Shown: in pieces, positions 31,975-39,578 of the stretch
How the letters are laid out: every line of letters starts with the position of its first letter
How positions within the stretch are numbered: the stretch's first letter is position 1
Source of the DNA: DASVCS01 sp036381495
GTDB taxonomy: Bacteria > Gemmatimonadota > Gemmatimonadetes > Longimicrobiales > RSA9
Assembly (NCBI GenBank): GCA_036381495.1
Contig: DASVCS010000025.1
Location: forward strand, 62,001 to 126,000
Length of the DNA: 64,000 bases
Direction of reading: 5' to 3'
Program-made: the position numbers and the translations under genes
The notes under the pieces: model-generated
Told to the model about the DNA's origin: nothing
The model's input: only the letters and a program-made list of their open reading frames with translations
Database searches by the model: none

Positions 31975-33161
31975 GCCGCCACCTCCCCGGCGCATGCCGG
32001 CATGTCGGTCGCGCGGCGGGCGGTGGCGCGCCGACGGCTCGTGGGGGCCCTGGTCGGCTCCGCACGCTCGGAGGGCGCGAGAGTCGCGGGGCGCCCAGCG
32101 CCCGACCCGGTCGTGGCGGCCGGCGCGTGCTCGTGCGCGGCGAGCGATCGGCCGGCGGCTTCGGCGAACGGCCGCAGGCGTCGCATCAGCGCGGCGAAGG
32201 CGCGGGGCGTCAGCGACTGTTCGCCGTCGGACAGCGCCGTCGCGGGCTCGGGGTGGACCTCGATGATGAGACCGTCCGCGCCCGCCGCGACGGCGGCGAA
32301 CGCCAGGGGCGCCACCAGGTCCGCACGTCCGCCGGCGTGGCTCGGATCGACGATCACCGGCAGGTGTGTCTCCGCCTTGAGCACCGGGACGGCGGCGATG
32401 TCGAGGGTGTTGCGGGTCTCCATGCCGAACGTCCGGATCCCGCGTTCGCAGAGGATCACGTCCCGGTTGCCCTGCGCGAGGACGTATTCGGCGGCGAGGA
32501 GCAGTTCCCGGATCGTGGCGGAGGGGCCGCGCTTGAGCAGCACGGGACGCCGGATCCGGCCGACCTCGGCGAGCAACGGGAAGTTCTGCATGTTGCGCGC
32601 GCCGATCTGGAGGACATCCGCGTGTTCGGCCACGCATTCGACCTGGCGGGGGTCGAGGACCTCCGTGACGACGGGCAATCCCGTCGCGGCACGGACCTCC
32701 GAGAGCATCCCGAGCGCCTCCTCTCCCAAACCCTGGAACGCGTACGGCGAGGTGCGCGGCTTGAATGCGCCACCGCGCAGCATCGTGGCACCTGCGCGCC
32801 GGACCTGCCGCGCGGTGCGGCGCAGCATCCGTCGTCCTTCCACCGAACACGGCCCTGCAATGATCGCGAGCGTGCGTCCGCCCACGGCCGTGCCGTCCTC
32901 GTCTCCCACGCGGACGATGCTCGGGCCGGCCGTGGACTCGCGCGCCGCCAGCCGGTACGGCCGGGCCACCGTCGCCACGCCTTCGACGCCGGGCAGGACC
33001 CGGAGTTCGGCCGGATCCAATGCCGCATCGCCGCTGCATCCGATGACGACCCGCCGCCGTGAGCGGGACAGGTGAGTGCGTGCGCCGGACGCCTCGACAC
33101 GCTCGCGGATGCCGTCCAGCTCCGCGTCCGTGAGTCCGGCTCGAGTCGTGATGATGATCAT
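31971..33161 (-). CDS. aroF: 3-deoxy-7-phosphoheptulonate synthase (DAHP synthase, type I-beta)
   Basis: 396 residues from the ATG at 33161 (GGAGG upstream). Residues 1 to about 70 are a ferredoxin-like regulatory domain (MIIITTRAGLTDAELDGI), as in type I-beta enzymes. The TIM barrel follows: LAIIAGPCSVEGRRML, GATMLRGGAFKPRTSPYAFQG, NMQNFPLL, VLLKRGPSAT, ILCERGIRTF, VIVDPSHAGGRADLV and GLIIEVHPEPATALSDGEQSL, including the metal-binding Cys, His, Glu and Asp. It makes the first committed compound of the shikimate pathway from PEP and erythrose 4-phosphate. A basic, disordered tail of about 50 residues is extra. First gene of the operon, preceded by an attenuator. Confidence 0.95.
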   Translation of the reverse strand: MIIITTRAGLTDAELDGIRERVEASGARTHLSRSRRRVVIGCSGDAALDPAELRVLPGVEGVATVARPYRLAARESTAGPSIVRVGDEDGTAVGGRTLAIIAGPCSVEGRRMLRRTARQVRRAGATMLRGGAFKPRTSPYAFQGLGEEALGMLSEVRAATGLPVVTEVLDPRQVECVAEHADVLQIGARNMQNFPLLAEVGRIRRPVLLKRGPSATIRELLLAAEYVLAQGNRDVILCERGIRTFGMETRNTLDIAAVPVLKAETHLPVIVDPSHAGGRADLVAPLAFAAVAAGADGLIIEVHPEPATALSDGEQSLTPRAFAALMRRLRPFAEAAGRSLAAHEHAPAATTGSGAGRPATLAPSERAEPTRAPTSRRRATARRATDMPACAGEVAA

Positions 33162-33182
33162 GGCCGCCTGCCTCCAGGAACG

Positions 33183-33217
33183 AAAAAAGCGGCCCGTGGA
33201 TCGTTCCACGGGCCGCT
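33183..33217 (-). terminator. Intrinsic terminator of the aro attenuator
   Basis: On the transcript a perfect 13-bp stem AGCGGCCCGUGGA/UCCACGGGCCGCU with loop ACGA (33188-33217) is followed by six U residues (33183-33188). It ends only 22 nt before the DAHP synthase ATG, so it lies inside the leader and must be conditional for the operon to be expressed. Confidence 0.95.
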
Positions 33218-33286
33218 CGTGAACTGCCGGAGCGCTACGCGTCAGCGACGCATACGCCTCCGACCACGACCCGTGGTGCGGGTCGT
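33183..33286 (-). promoter_or_regulatory. Ribosome-mediated transcription attenuator of the aromatic amino acid operon
   Basis: Four segments are visible on the transcript. 1:2 (pause hairpin, 33286-33266): ACGACCCG, loop CACCA, CGGGUCGU, beginning right after the last Phe codon of the leader peptide. 3:4 is the terminator at 33217-33188. The alternative 2:3 antiterminator pairs CCACGGGUCG (33276-33267) with CGGCCCGUGG (33215-33206), ten pairs with one G-U. Stalling on the Tyr/Phe codons would cover segment 1 and favour 2:3; full translation to the TGA at 33242 covers segment 2 and allows termination. Confidence 0.92.
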
Positions 33287-33331
33287 AAAGTAGTAGTAGT
33301 AGCCGAAAGCGAAGTCGCGATACGTGCGCAT
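33242..33331 (-). CDS. Aromatic leader peptide (29 aa) controlling the aro operon
   Basis: ATG at 33329-33331, TGA at 33242-33244. The peptide contains TYRDFAFGYYYYFTTRT: five Tyr and three Phe within residues 4-15, including four consecutive TAC codons followed by TTT, then a basic tail (GRGRRRMRR). The aromatic run sits exactly before the first strand of the pause hairpin, as in pheL/trpL-type leaders. There is no Shine-Dalgarno sequence; the promoter places the transcript start close to the ATG, so translation may be leaderless. The frame is open further upstream, but the promoter rules that out. Confidence 0.9.
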   Translation of the reverse strand: MRTYRDFAFGYYYYFTTRTTGRGRRRMRR

Positions 33332-33338
33332 GGGTGCA

Positions 33339-33367
33339 TAGGTAACTGCCGCCGGCCGCGCTGTCAA
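33339..33367 (-). promoter_or_regulatory. Promoter of the aro leader
   Basis: On the minus strand a perfect -35 TTGACA (33362-33367) is followed after exactly 17 nt by TACCTA (33339-33344), a moderate -10. The expected transcript start falls within a few bases of the leader ATG at 33331. Confidence 0.65.
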
Positions 33368-33633
33368 GGTGCCGGGGCGCGGACGCGGATCATCGGGGGG
33401 CACGGGATCTGCCGATCGTGCGGGCGGAATCTCCGGTGCACCGGGCGCGGGCGGCGCGACCGCCACGACTCCCGTGCTCCCGTGGTATCGGGCGGTCGTT
33501 CGCGTAATGTCGCGTCTTGCCGGTGGTCGCGAAGTGTCGGGACGCGGGAGAACCGTGTCCAGCGCACGGGGGAGCCGTGCGGCGGAGGCGAGCGGTCCGG
33601 GACGAAGGGAGCCGTCCGGAAGGAAGGTGACCG

Positions 33634-34545
33634 ATGGGAGCCGGGCACGGGCACGGCCACGGGCACGGCCACGGGTGGAGAGGTGAGCGGGATCGGAAAC
33701 GGCTGACGATCGTGCTCGGCCTGGCCGCAGGCTACATGGTGGCCGAGGCGATCGGCGGATGGCTGACGGGCTCGCTCGCGCTCCTCGCGGATGCGGGGCA
33801 CATGCTCACCGATGTCGCGGCGCTCGGGATCTCGCTCTTCGCCGTGTGGATCGCGGCGCGCCCCGCGCCGGCGCGGCGGACGTACGGCTACTACCGCACG
33901 GAGATCCTCGCGGCGTTGGTGAACGGCGCGGTGCTCGTTGCGGTCTCGGTCTACATCTTCATCGAGGCCGTCCGGCGGCTCGCCGCACCCCCGGACGTCC
34001 ACGGCGCGCCGATGCTGGGCATCGCGCTGGGCGGGCTCATCGTCAACCTCATCGGGTTGCGCGTGCTCGGCGGCGGACACGGTGAGAGCCTCAACATCCG
34101 CGGCGCGTGGCTGCACGTCCTGATGGACACGCTGGGCAGCGTCGGCGCCGTCGCGGCCGGCGTTCTCATCTGGGCGTTCCGCTGGAACTGGACCGACCCC
34201 GTGGCCTCGATGGCGATCGGCGTCCTCGTGCTCCACTCCTCGTGGCGTCTGCTGCGCGAGACGGTCGCCGTCCTGATGGAGGCCGCGCCGGGCCATATCG
34301 ATGTCGACGAAGTGCGCGAGGCGATCACCGCGATCCCCGGCGTGATCTCCGTCCACGACCTCCACATCTGGACCATCACCAGCGGGCTGGTCTCGCTCTC
34401 CGCACACGTCGTGGTGCGCCATCGCCCGCGGCGCGGCACACTGCTCCAGCGGATCCGCACGCTCGCCCACGACCGGTTCGGAATCGAGCACGTGACCGTC
34501 CAGATCGAGCCGGAGGACTTCGAGGAGCGGCGTTCGGGGATCTGA
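33634..34545 (+). CDS. Cation diffusion facilitator family metal exporter (CzcD/ZitB-like)
   Basis: 303 residues behind AAGGAAGGTGA. The N-terminus is a His/Gly metal-binding stretch (GAGHGHGHGHGHGW). Six membrane segments follow, with LLADAGHMLTDVAALG in TM2 (His-x3-Asp of the zinc site) and HVLMDTLGSVGAV in TM5 (His-x3-Asp). The cytoplasmic C-terminal domain has VISVHDLHIWTITSGLVSLSAHV. CDF proteins export Zn, Co or Cd in exchange for protons. No regulator is adjacent. The gene is followed by composite repeat copy 4. Confidence 0.95.
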   Translation: MGAGHGHGHGHGHGWRGERDRKRLTIVLGLAAGYMVAEAIGGWLTGSLALLADAGHMLTDVAALGISLFAVWIAARPAPARRTYGYYRTEILAALVNGAVLVAVSVYIFIEAVRRLAAPPDVHGAPMLGIALGGLIVNLIGLRVLGGGHGESLNIRGAWLHVLMDTLGSVGAVAAGVLIWAFRWNWTDPVASMAIGVLVLHSSWRLLRETVAVLMEAAPGHIDVDEVREAITAIPGVISVHDLHIWTITSGLVSLSAHVVVRHRPRRGTLLQRIRTLAHDRFGIEHVTVQIEPEDFEERRSGI

Positions 34546-34580
34546 GGTTCCACCCTTCGCGTTTCGAGCACCCCGATCGC

Positions 34581-34715
34581 TGCCGGGAACGGGAGCGGGA
34601 GCGTTTACGTTTACGTCTACGTTTGCGTTTACGGGATGGCGCGGCCGGGTGTGGGGACGTTCGCGGGGTCGGGATCGGGAGGCAGCGACAACGCGCTCGC
34701 GCTCGCGCACGAATC
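34581..34715 (+). repeat. Composite hexamer repeat, copy 4 (five-fold core)
   Basis: Begins 36 nt after the exporter stop. GGGAACGGGAGCGGGA leads to five consecutive core hexamers at 34603-34632: GTTTAC, GTTTAC, GTCTAC, GTTTGC, GTTTAC. Then GGGATGG, a GGGATC stretch and the CGCTCGCGCTCGCGCACG module (about 34689-34711). This copy has the longest core. Confidence 0.85.
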
Positions 34716-34765
34716 GGCACCCAAACACGCTGTGCGCACGCGAACTCGGTACGCGGCGGCGCCCC

Positions 34766-35518
34766 CTACCGATCGGCCCGGGTCCCCACGTAGCTGAACA
34801 GGGTGATCGCGTAGAAGTACTGGTCGCGGGCGGCCAGTTCCTCGAGCGCGCGGGCGAAGCTGCGGTACACTTCCGCCGCGATGATGCCGTGGCGGACCAT
34901 GGCCTCGAAGTCGCGGCAGCGCTCCCAGCCGTAGTGGCCCGGCTCGAAGCGCGTGCTGGTGTGCACGACGGCGTCGACCGTGCCGGTGAAGAGCCCCGTC
35001 TCCTGGAACACGCGCCAGAGCCTGCGCCCCATCCAGCCGTCCGCATCCGCCATCCACTTCTGCTTCCAGTCGGCGAAGGCGTGGATCATCCTCCGGACCA
35101 ACGCCTTGTCGATGCCGTCGTAGAGCTGGGAATCCCAATCGAAGTGGGCGAAGACAAGGCGGCCCTCCGGCTTCAGCACGCGGTGCACTTCGCGCAGTAG
35201 CGCGGCCTTGTCCGGGATCGCCTCGAGCACGTTGACGGAGAGAATCCGGTCGAACGCGCCGTCGTCGAACGGGATTCCTTCGGTCATGTCGTGCACGAGG
35301 AAGGTGAAGCGCGGATCGCCGGCCGTAGCGCTGCGTGCGGCCTCGACCGCTGCCTCGGACGCATCGATCCCGACCAGGCGCGTGCTCTCCGGGACCGCCG
35401 CGCCGAGGGCGCGGAGGTGTTCGCCGCGACCGCAGCCCAGGTCGAGGATCGACCGCGCGCCGGACACTTCGAGCAACGAGAGGACGTGGTCGTGGATGGC
35501 CCTGATGTCGTCGGTCAT
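34766..35518 (-). CDS. Class I SAM-dependent methyltransferase
   Basis: 250 residues from the ATG at 35518. ARSILDLGCGRGEHLRALG is motif I, VGIDASEAAVEAA motif post-I, FLVHDMTEGIPFDDGAFDRILSVNVLEAIPDKAALLREVHRVLKPEGRLVFA (several motifs in one stretch, quoted in parts here) the UbiE-like core. The C-terminal third (TGTVDAVVHTSTRFEPGHYG) probably sets substrate choice. Members act on small molecules, quinones or lipids; this one cannot be assigned. Isolated transcription unit between the exporter and the tRNA-like gene. Confidence 0.85.
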   Translation of the reverse strand: MTDDIRAIHDHVLSLLEVSGARSILDLGCGRGEHLRALGAAVPESTRLVGIDASEAAVEAARSATAGDPRFTFLVHDMTEGIPFDDGAFDRILSVNVLEAIPDKAALLREVHRVLKPEGRLVFAHFDWDSQLYDGIDKALVRRMIHAFADWKQKWMADADGWMGRRLWRVFQETGLFTGTVDAVVHTSTRFEPGHYGWERCRDFEAMVRHGIIAAEVYRSFARALEELAARDQYFYAITLFSYVGTRADR

Positions 35519-35716
35519 GGTCCGGACCCGCGGTTCGAGGAATCGCACCGGCGGCGTTGCCCGTCGCCGCCCTTTCCGCCGGTACGGCGGCGCGACAGAC
35601 GCGGTTTCACGCGGCGGCGCGGCGTGCGCCGGGCGGTCGGCTGGTCGGATTCTTGCACCACCGGAGCGCAGAGAACGGGACAGGCCGCGGCGGGGCACGC
35701 CGACTGGCCCGTCTCA

Positions 35717-35790
35717 GGCCGGGTAGCTCAGTGGCAGAGCGCGGGGCTAAAGACCCCGAGCTGTCGGCGGTTCGATTCCGCCCCCGGCCT
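35717..35790 (+). tRNA. tRNA-like gene, predicted anticodon AAA
   Basis: A complete cloverleaf can be drawn: acceptor GGCCGGG/CCCGGCC (7 bp), D-arm GCTC/GAGC with loop AGTGGCA, anticodon stem CGGGG/CCCCG (42-46 with 54-58 of 357xx) with loop CTAAAGA, variable loop AGCTGTC (7 nt), T-arm GGCGG/CCGCC with TTCGATT, discriminator T, no encoded CCA. The loop gives anticodon AAA at 35749-35751, which would read UUU (Phe); bacteria normally use GAA with A73. The odd anticodon, long variable loop and U73 suggest a diverged or specialised tRNA. Confidence 0.65.
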
Positions 35791-35807
35791 CTGGACAGGA
35801 GGAGATG

Positions 35808-36083
35808 ATGCCGACAGGCAAGGGTGGCGCGCGCAAGGGTCAGCGTCGGCCGCGGGGCCGGAAGCGAGCGCCGGGCGGCAAGCGGCTCGGGCGGATGACG
35901 GCCGGAGGCGCGGAGGTCTGGGTCTCGCACAGCGGCAAGACGCGGGGCATCGGCCGTGTCACGGAGGACAAGGCGCGGGAGGTCCGCGGCGGCTCCGGGC
36001 GTGGGCAGTTGGGTGAGCCGGACGTGGTCGAGATCGTGCGGCGCGAGTGTGGGCCGAACCCCGAGGACGAGTGGCTCCGCTGA
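35808..36083 (+). CDS. Small basic hypothetical protein (91 aa)
   Basis: ATG at 35808 (or 35805) preceded by AGGAGGAG at 35797-35804, only 18 nt after the tRNA-like gene, so probably on the same transcript. The first 30 residues are strongly basic (KGGARKGQRRPRGRKRAPGG). The rest is a short compact region (GAEVWVSHSGKTRGIGRVTEDKA is the clearest part, quoted as two pieces GAEVWVSHSGKTR and GIGRVTEDKA) ending acidic. It could bind nucleic acid, but no family is recognised. Confidence 0.6.
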   Translation: MPTGKGGARKGQRRPRGRKRAPGGKRLGRMTAGGAEVWVSHSGKTRGIGRVTEDKAREVRGGSGRGQLGEPDVVEIVRRECGPNPEDEWLR

Positions 36084-36372
36084 TCGATCGGCCGGCGGCG
36101 CGCGCGGGCATCGGGCATCGTGGCGCCTGGCCCCGCGATCGCGTCGCTCCGGAGCCCTGCGCGCCGCAGGTCTGGGCGATCCACTCCCCGGGCGTCCAAC
36201 GCACGGCCCGACCGCCATGGCGGTACTCCGCGCCTCACCGATCGGGCCGTTCACCCGCGGGTTCGGAGCCGCACGGCCGCTCGCCGCGCTCGGTGCGCGG
36301 GCGCGTGCGACCCTGAAGCGACCCGACCGCCCCGGCGGTGCGCTGCGCCCGACATCGACCGCGGAGGAGGGG

Positions 36373-37194
36373 ATGAAACGGACCGCGAACGGTTTCTGGG
36401 AGATGCTCGAGGCGCGGCTGCCGGCGGAGGCGCGGGGGAGCGAACGGGACGTCGCGCGATCGGTGCTCGTCCTGCTGCGCCGCCGGATCCGACCCGAGGA
36501 AGCGCAGCACGTCAAGGCGGAGCTCCCCGACGAATTGAAGCGGCTCTGGGCCGAGCCGGGCGTCGGCCTCGCGGAGGAGCGGACGGGACGGTCGATCGAC
36601 GAGATCGATCACAACGCCTTCATCGCGCAGGTCCGCGATGCCGCGCGCCTTCCGGACCTGGCGCGCGCCGCGGAGGCGACGGCGGCCGTCTTCGCGGCCG
36701 TACGCCAGTTCCTATCGGGCACGGAGGCGGATCACGTGGAATCGCAGCTCCCCGCCGGGCTCAAGGCGCTGTGGCGCGGAGAGCATCGAGACGGCGGCCC
36801 GCACCGCGAGCAGGGTCCGAGCCCGTTCTGGGAGTTCCTGTCGACCCGCCTCGAGGGCCGGGTCCCGGCGAGCACGACCGAGATCGCGTGCGTGGTGCTC
36901 GCGCACCTGCGCGGCCGACTCCCGCGCGCGCTGGTGGCCGACATCCGCGGCGCCCTCCCGCCCGACCTGCGCGATTACTGGGTGGCGCCGGAGGGCGGCA
37001 TCGAGCGCGAGGAGGAGCCCGAGCGATTCTACGGCCGGATCGCCGAAGAGATCGGCACGACCGACCTCGATGCGGCGCGCCACGCGGCCGCCGCCACGTT
37101 CGGCGCGCTCCGCCGCGTCCTGCCGCCCGCCATCGGTGCGCGGATCGGGGCCGAGTTGCCCGAGGAGCTGCGAGGTCTCTGGCAGGGAATGTGA
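36373..37194 (+). CDS. DUF2267-like repeat protein
   Basis: 273 residues from the ATG at 36373 behind GGAGGAGGGG. Four copies of a unit of about 60 residues can be aligned: each starts with an aromatic/helical segment (FWEMLEARLP, AFIAQVRDAA, FWEFLSTRLE, RFYGRIAEEI), has an Ala-rich helix with VL or VF, and ends in (A/S)xLPxxL(K/R)xxW (AELPDELKRLW, SQLPAGLKALW, GALPPDLRDYW, AELPEELRGLW). This is the pattern of DUF2267 proteins, normally half as long. Cytosolic, unknown function. Confidence 0.78.
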   Translation: MKRTANGFWEMLEARLPAEARGSERDVARSVLVLLRRRIRPEEAQHVKAELPDELKRLWAEPGVGLAEERTGRSIDEIDHNAFIAQVRDAARLPDLARAAEATAAVFAAVRQFLSGTEADHVESQLPAGLKALWRGEHRDGGPHREQGPSPFWEFLSTRLEGRVPASTTEIACVVLAHLRGRLPRALVADIRGALPPDLRDYWVAPEGGIEREEEPERFYGRIAEEIGTTDLDAARHAAAATFGALRRVLPPAIGARIGAELPEELRGLWQGM

Positions 37195-37291
37195 TGGCCG
37201 CCGGATGCGGCGTCCACCATCGCCACGCCCGGCGCCGCTGCGGCCGGCGGGATCTCGTGCAACCTTCGTGTCTCCGGGTATCGGTGCCGGC

Positions 37292-39250
37292 TCAGGGCGC
37301 CGCGATGATGAGGTGACCTTCTACGCCGCGGATGTACGCCGCCGGCACGCCCGCACCGCCCGGGCCACCCGTAGCGCCCGTGCCATCGACACCGCCGGCG
37401 TCCGCCGGGGAGACCCGCACGGCGATGCGCGTAAGGATCAACTGGCCGCGGCGCCGCCCCGCGGCATCCCGGAGGTCGATGCGCGCCTCGAGCGGCGCCA
37501 GGTCCACACCGTGCCGGCATCCGGCGTCCATCTGCGCGATGACCCGCGCGACGAGCGGCGCCAGGTCCGCGCTCAGCTCGGCACCGTTCCACCCGGCGCG
37601 GATGCGATGCGCCGTCGTATCGAGCGCGAGGGATAGACCGGCGAGGCGTCGCGCCATGGATCCGCGCGGACCGCGTGGCACTCTGCCGAGCCCGCCCGGC
37701 ATTTCGAGGCACGCGGATCCGCCGGGCCACGGCCCGGTCGGCCCGGTCACCCCCAGACGCACGCGGTACCAGGTCCCGTCGACAACGCCCGGAACCGCCG
37801 CCGAGTCGGGCAATCCGGCCACGACCAGCATGGGCGGGGATTCGGATGCCGGGATGAAGCCCAGTGCCGCGGCAAAGCGCCCGGTGCGGCGCTCGGCCGC
37901 CTCACCGGCCTCGGGCGCCACCGCCGCGACCGCGGCCACACCGAAATGGCGGGCGAGGTACCGCGCCGAGCTGTCGATCTCGCGCACGAGTTGGGCCGGC
38001 ACCGCAACCTGCCCCTCCCCGTCGCCGCGGGCGCCGGCCGGCGCGGCCGAGCGCCGGGCGGCCCCGATCACCGCCGCGAGCCGCGCCTGCTGGCTGCGCC
38101 GCGAGACCGCGAGCGCACCCCACGGCCCGACGGCCGCGAGCAGCAGGACGCCCGCGAGGAGCGCGGGTGCCTCGACCAGCGGTGCCGCGCGTCCACGGCG
38201 GATGCGCACCCCGGCGAGGATCCCCAGGATGCCGAGCCCCAGGAACACGGCCAGACGGATGTAGCGGAACTCCGTCCACCCGTACTGCTCGACTCTGACG
38301 CCGACGGCCCACACCCCCAGCCCCACCATCGGGAGGAGGGCCAGCGGGTAGACCCGGACCAGGGCGGCGAGACCCGCACCCCCATCCGGTGCATCGCGTA
38401 GCGGCTCGAAGAGGAAGTCCGCCGCCAGCCAGAGCAGCCCGGCGCCGAGCACCAGCGGCGAGAGCACGTTCTTCGGCACCTCGCCCACGACCACGATCCG
38501 GACGACGTAGGCGTACAGGATCGCCGCGTAGGTCACGAGCAGCGGCGCCAGCAGGTAGGCGTCGAGCCAGCGGAAGTAGCGCCGCGCAGCAGGTGCCACC
38601 GGCTGCGGCTCGGCCGCGAGCGCCGGCACTCCGCCGACCACGATCCACGGGACGAGCGCGAACGCGATCCACCCGAACAGGTGCCCGTACGCCACGCCGC
38701 TCACGTCGACGTCGAAGAGCGCGGTGACGGAGCCGAGCGCCGCGGCGAGACCCAGGAAGAGGGCAAGACCGTAGCCGGCGACCGTCGCCACCCGGGCGGC
38801 GAGCCGCGCGTTGAACAGCCAGAACCGCTCCCGCCGCGCCGTTGCCGCCCCGCCTTCCACCACCGGGAGCAGCGAGAGCAGCGCCACCGATGCCGCGGCC
38901 AACAGCGCCGCTCGCCACCCCTCCGATTCGAGTTCCGGATCGAAGATGGCGAAGGCGTAATACGCCGCCACCGCCACGGCGAGGACCGCACCGACCCAGC
39001 GGCCGCGTGCGCCGAGACGTCCCCGCGCGTGCAGCAGTGTGGTGCCGAACACCAGCGGCAGCGCGACCGCCGCGAAGACGGCGAGCGGCGCCCATGCATC
39101 CGGGCCGGTCTCCGTCTCGAGCATGTAGGAGAACAGCCCCGCGACCAGGAACCCGATCGCGACTTCCAGCGGCGCCTGATAAAACGCGTTCCGCGCATCC
39201 TCACGGAGGCGCCGCAGACTCCTGCCGACGCCCGTCATCGGGCTCGACAT
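37292..39250 (-). CDS. DUF4153-type polytopic membrane protein
   Basis: 652 residues from the ATG at 39250 (39238 possible). About twelve hydrophobic segments occupy residues about 20-420, including IGFLVAGLFSYMLET, LFGWIAFALVPWIVVGGVPAL and YFRWLDAYLLAPLLVTYAAILYAY (read in pieces), followed by DFLFEPLRD and a soluble C-terminal domain of about 230 residues that is Gly/Ala-rich. The membrane half has the layout of DUF4153 proteins; the C-terminal domain looks like a large extracytoplasmic addition. Function unknown. Confidence 0.8.
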   Translation of the reverse strand: MSSPMTGVGRSLRRLREDARNAFYQAPLEVAIGFLVAGLFSYMLETETGPDAWAPLAVFAAVALPLVFGTTLLHARGRLGARGRWVGAVLAVAVAAYYAFAIFDPELESEGWRAALLAAASVALLSLLPVVEGGAATARRERFWLFNARLAARVATVAGYGLALFLGLAAALGSVTALFDVDVSGVAYGHLFGWIAFALVPWIVVGGVPALAAEPQPVAPAARRYFRWLDAYLLAPLLVTYAAILYAYVVRIVVVGEVPKNVLSPLVLGAGLLWLAADFLFEPLRDAPDGGAGLAALVRVYPLALLPMVGLGVWAVGVRVEQYGWTEFRYIRLAVFLGLGILGILAGVRIRRGRAAPLVEAPALLAGVLLLAAVGPWGALAVSRRSQQARLAAVIGAARRSAAPAGARGDGEGQVAVPAQLVREIDSSARYLARHFGVAAVAAVAPEAGEAAERRTGRFAAALGFIPASESPPMLVVAGLPDSAAVPGVVDGTWYRVRLGVTGPTGPWPGGSACLEMPGGLGRVPRGPRGSMARRLAGLSLALDTTAHRIRAGWNGAELSADLAPLVARVIAQMDAGCRHGVDLAPLEARIDLRDAAGRRRGQLILTRIAVRVSPADAGGVDGTGATGGPGGAGVPAAYIRGVEGHLIIAAP

Positions 39251-39578
39251 ACGGGGGCCACGCCTGACCCGGGACGACGCGTCGCCACCTCGCACATGCT
39301 CGCCTCCTCGTCGGATTCGCGGAGATCACGCCGGCGAACATCGAAGCCGGCGGACCGGCGCTGCACCCGCACCCCGCCGGCGGGAGGATCCCGAAAAATA
39401 ACGGAATACCGCTGACTGTCCACGCCGCCCGTTCACGGGCCGGGTGATTGACCGGCCGGCGCGAGAGGATGTACCGTTCATCATCGACCATGGCGCGATC
39501 GCGGAGTTCTACGCCCGACAGCCGGACGGACGGCCGGACGACGATCGCGCGCGGCTTCGCCTTCAGCCGAGGGTTTCC
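39251..39578. promoter_or_regulatory. Divergent intergenic region with promoter for the DUF4153 gene
   Basis: The 328-nt gap separates the DUF4153 gene (minus) from the ChaN-like gene (plus). On the minus strand TGGACA (39417-39422), a 16-nt spacer and TATTTT (39395-39400) form a plausible sigma-70 promoter in a locally AT-rich patch. No small gene was found. Confidence 0.45.

Noticed and set aside
35717..35790. Pyrrolysine or selenocysteine tRNA
   Set aside because: Anticodon loop CTAAAGA gives AAA, not CUA or UCA; the acceptor is 7 bp and there is no long variable arm.
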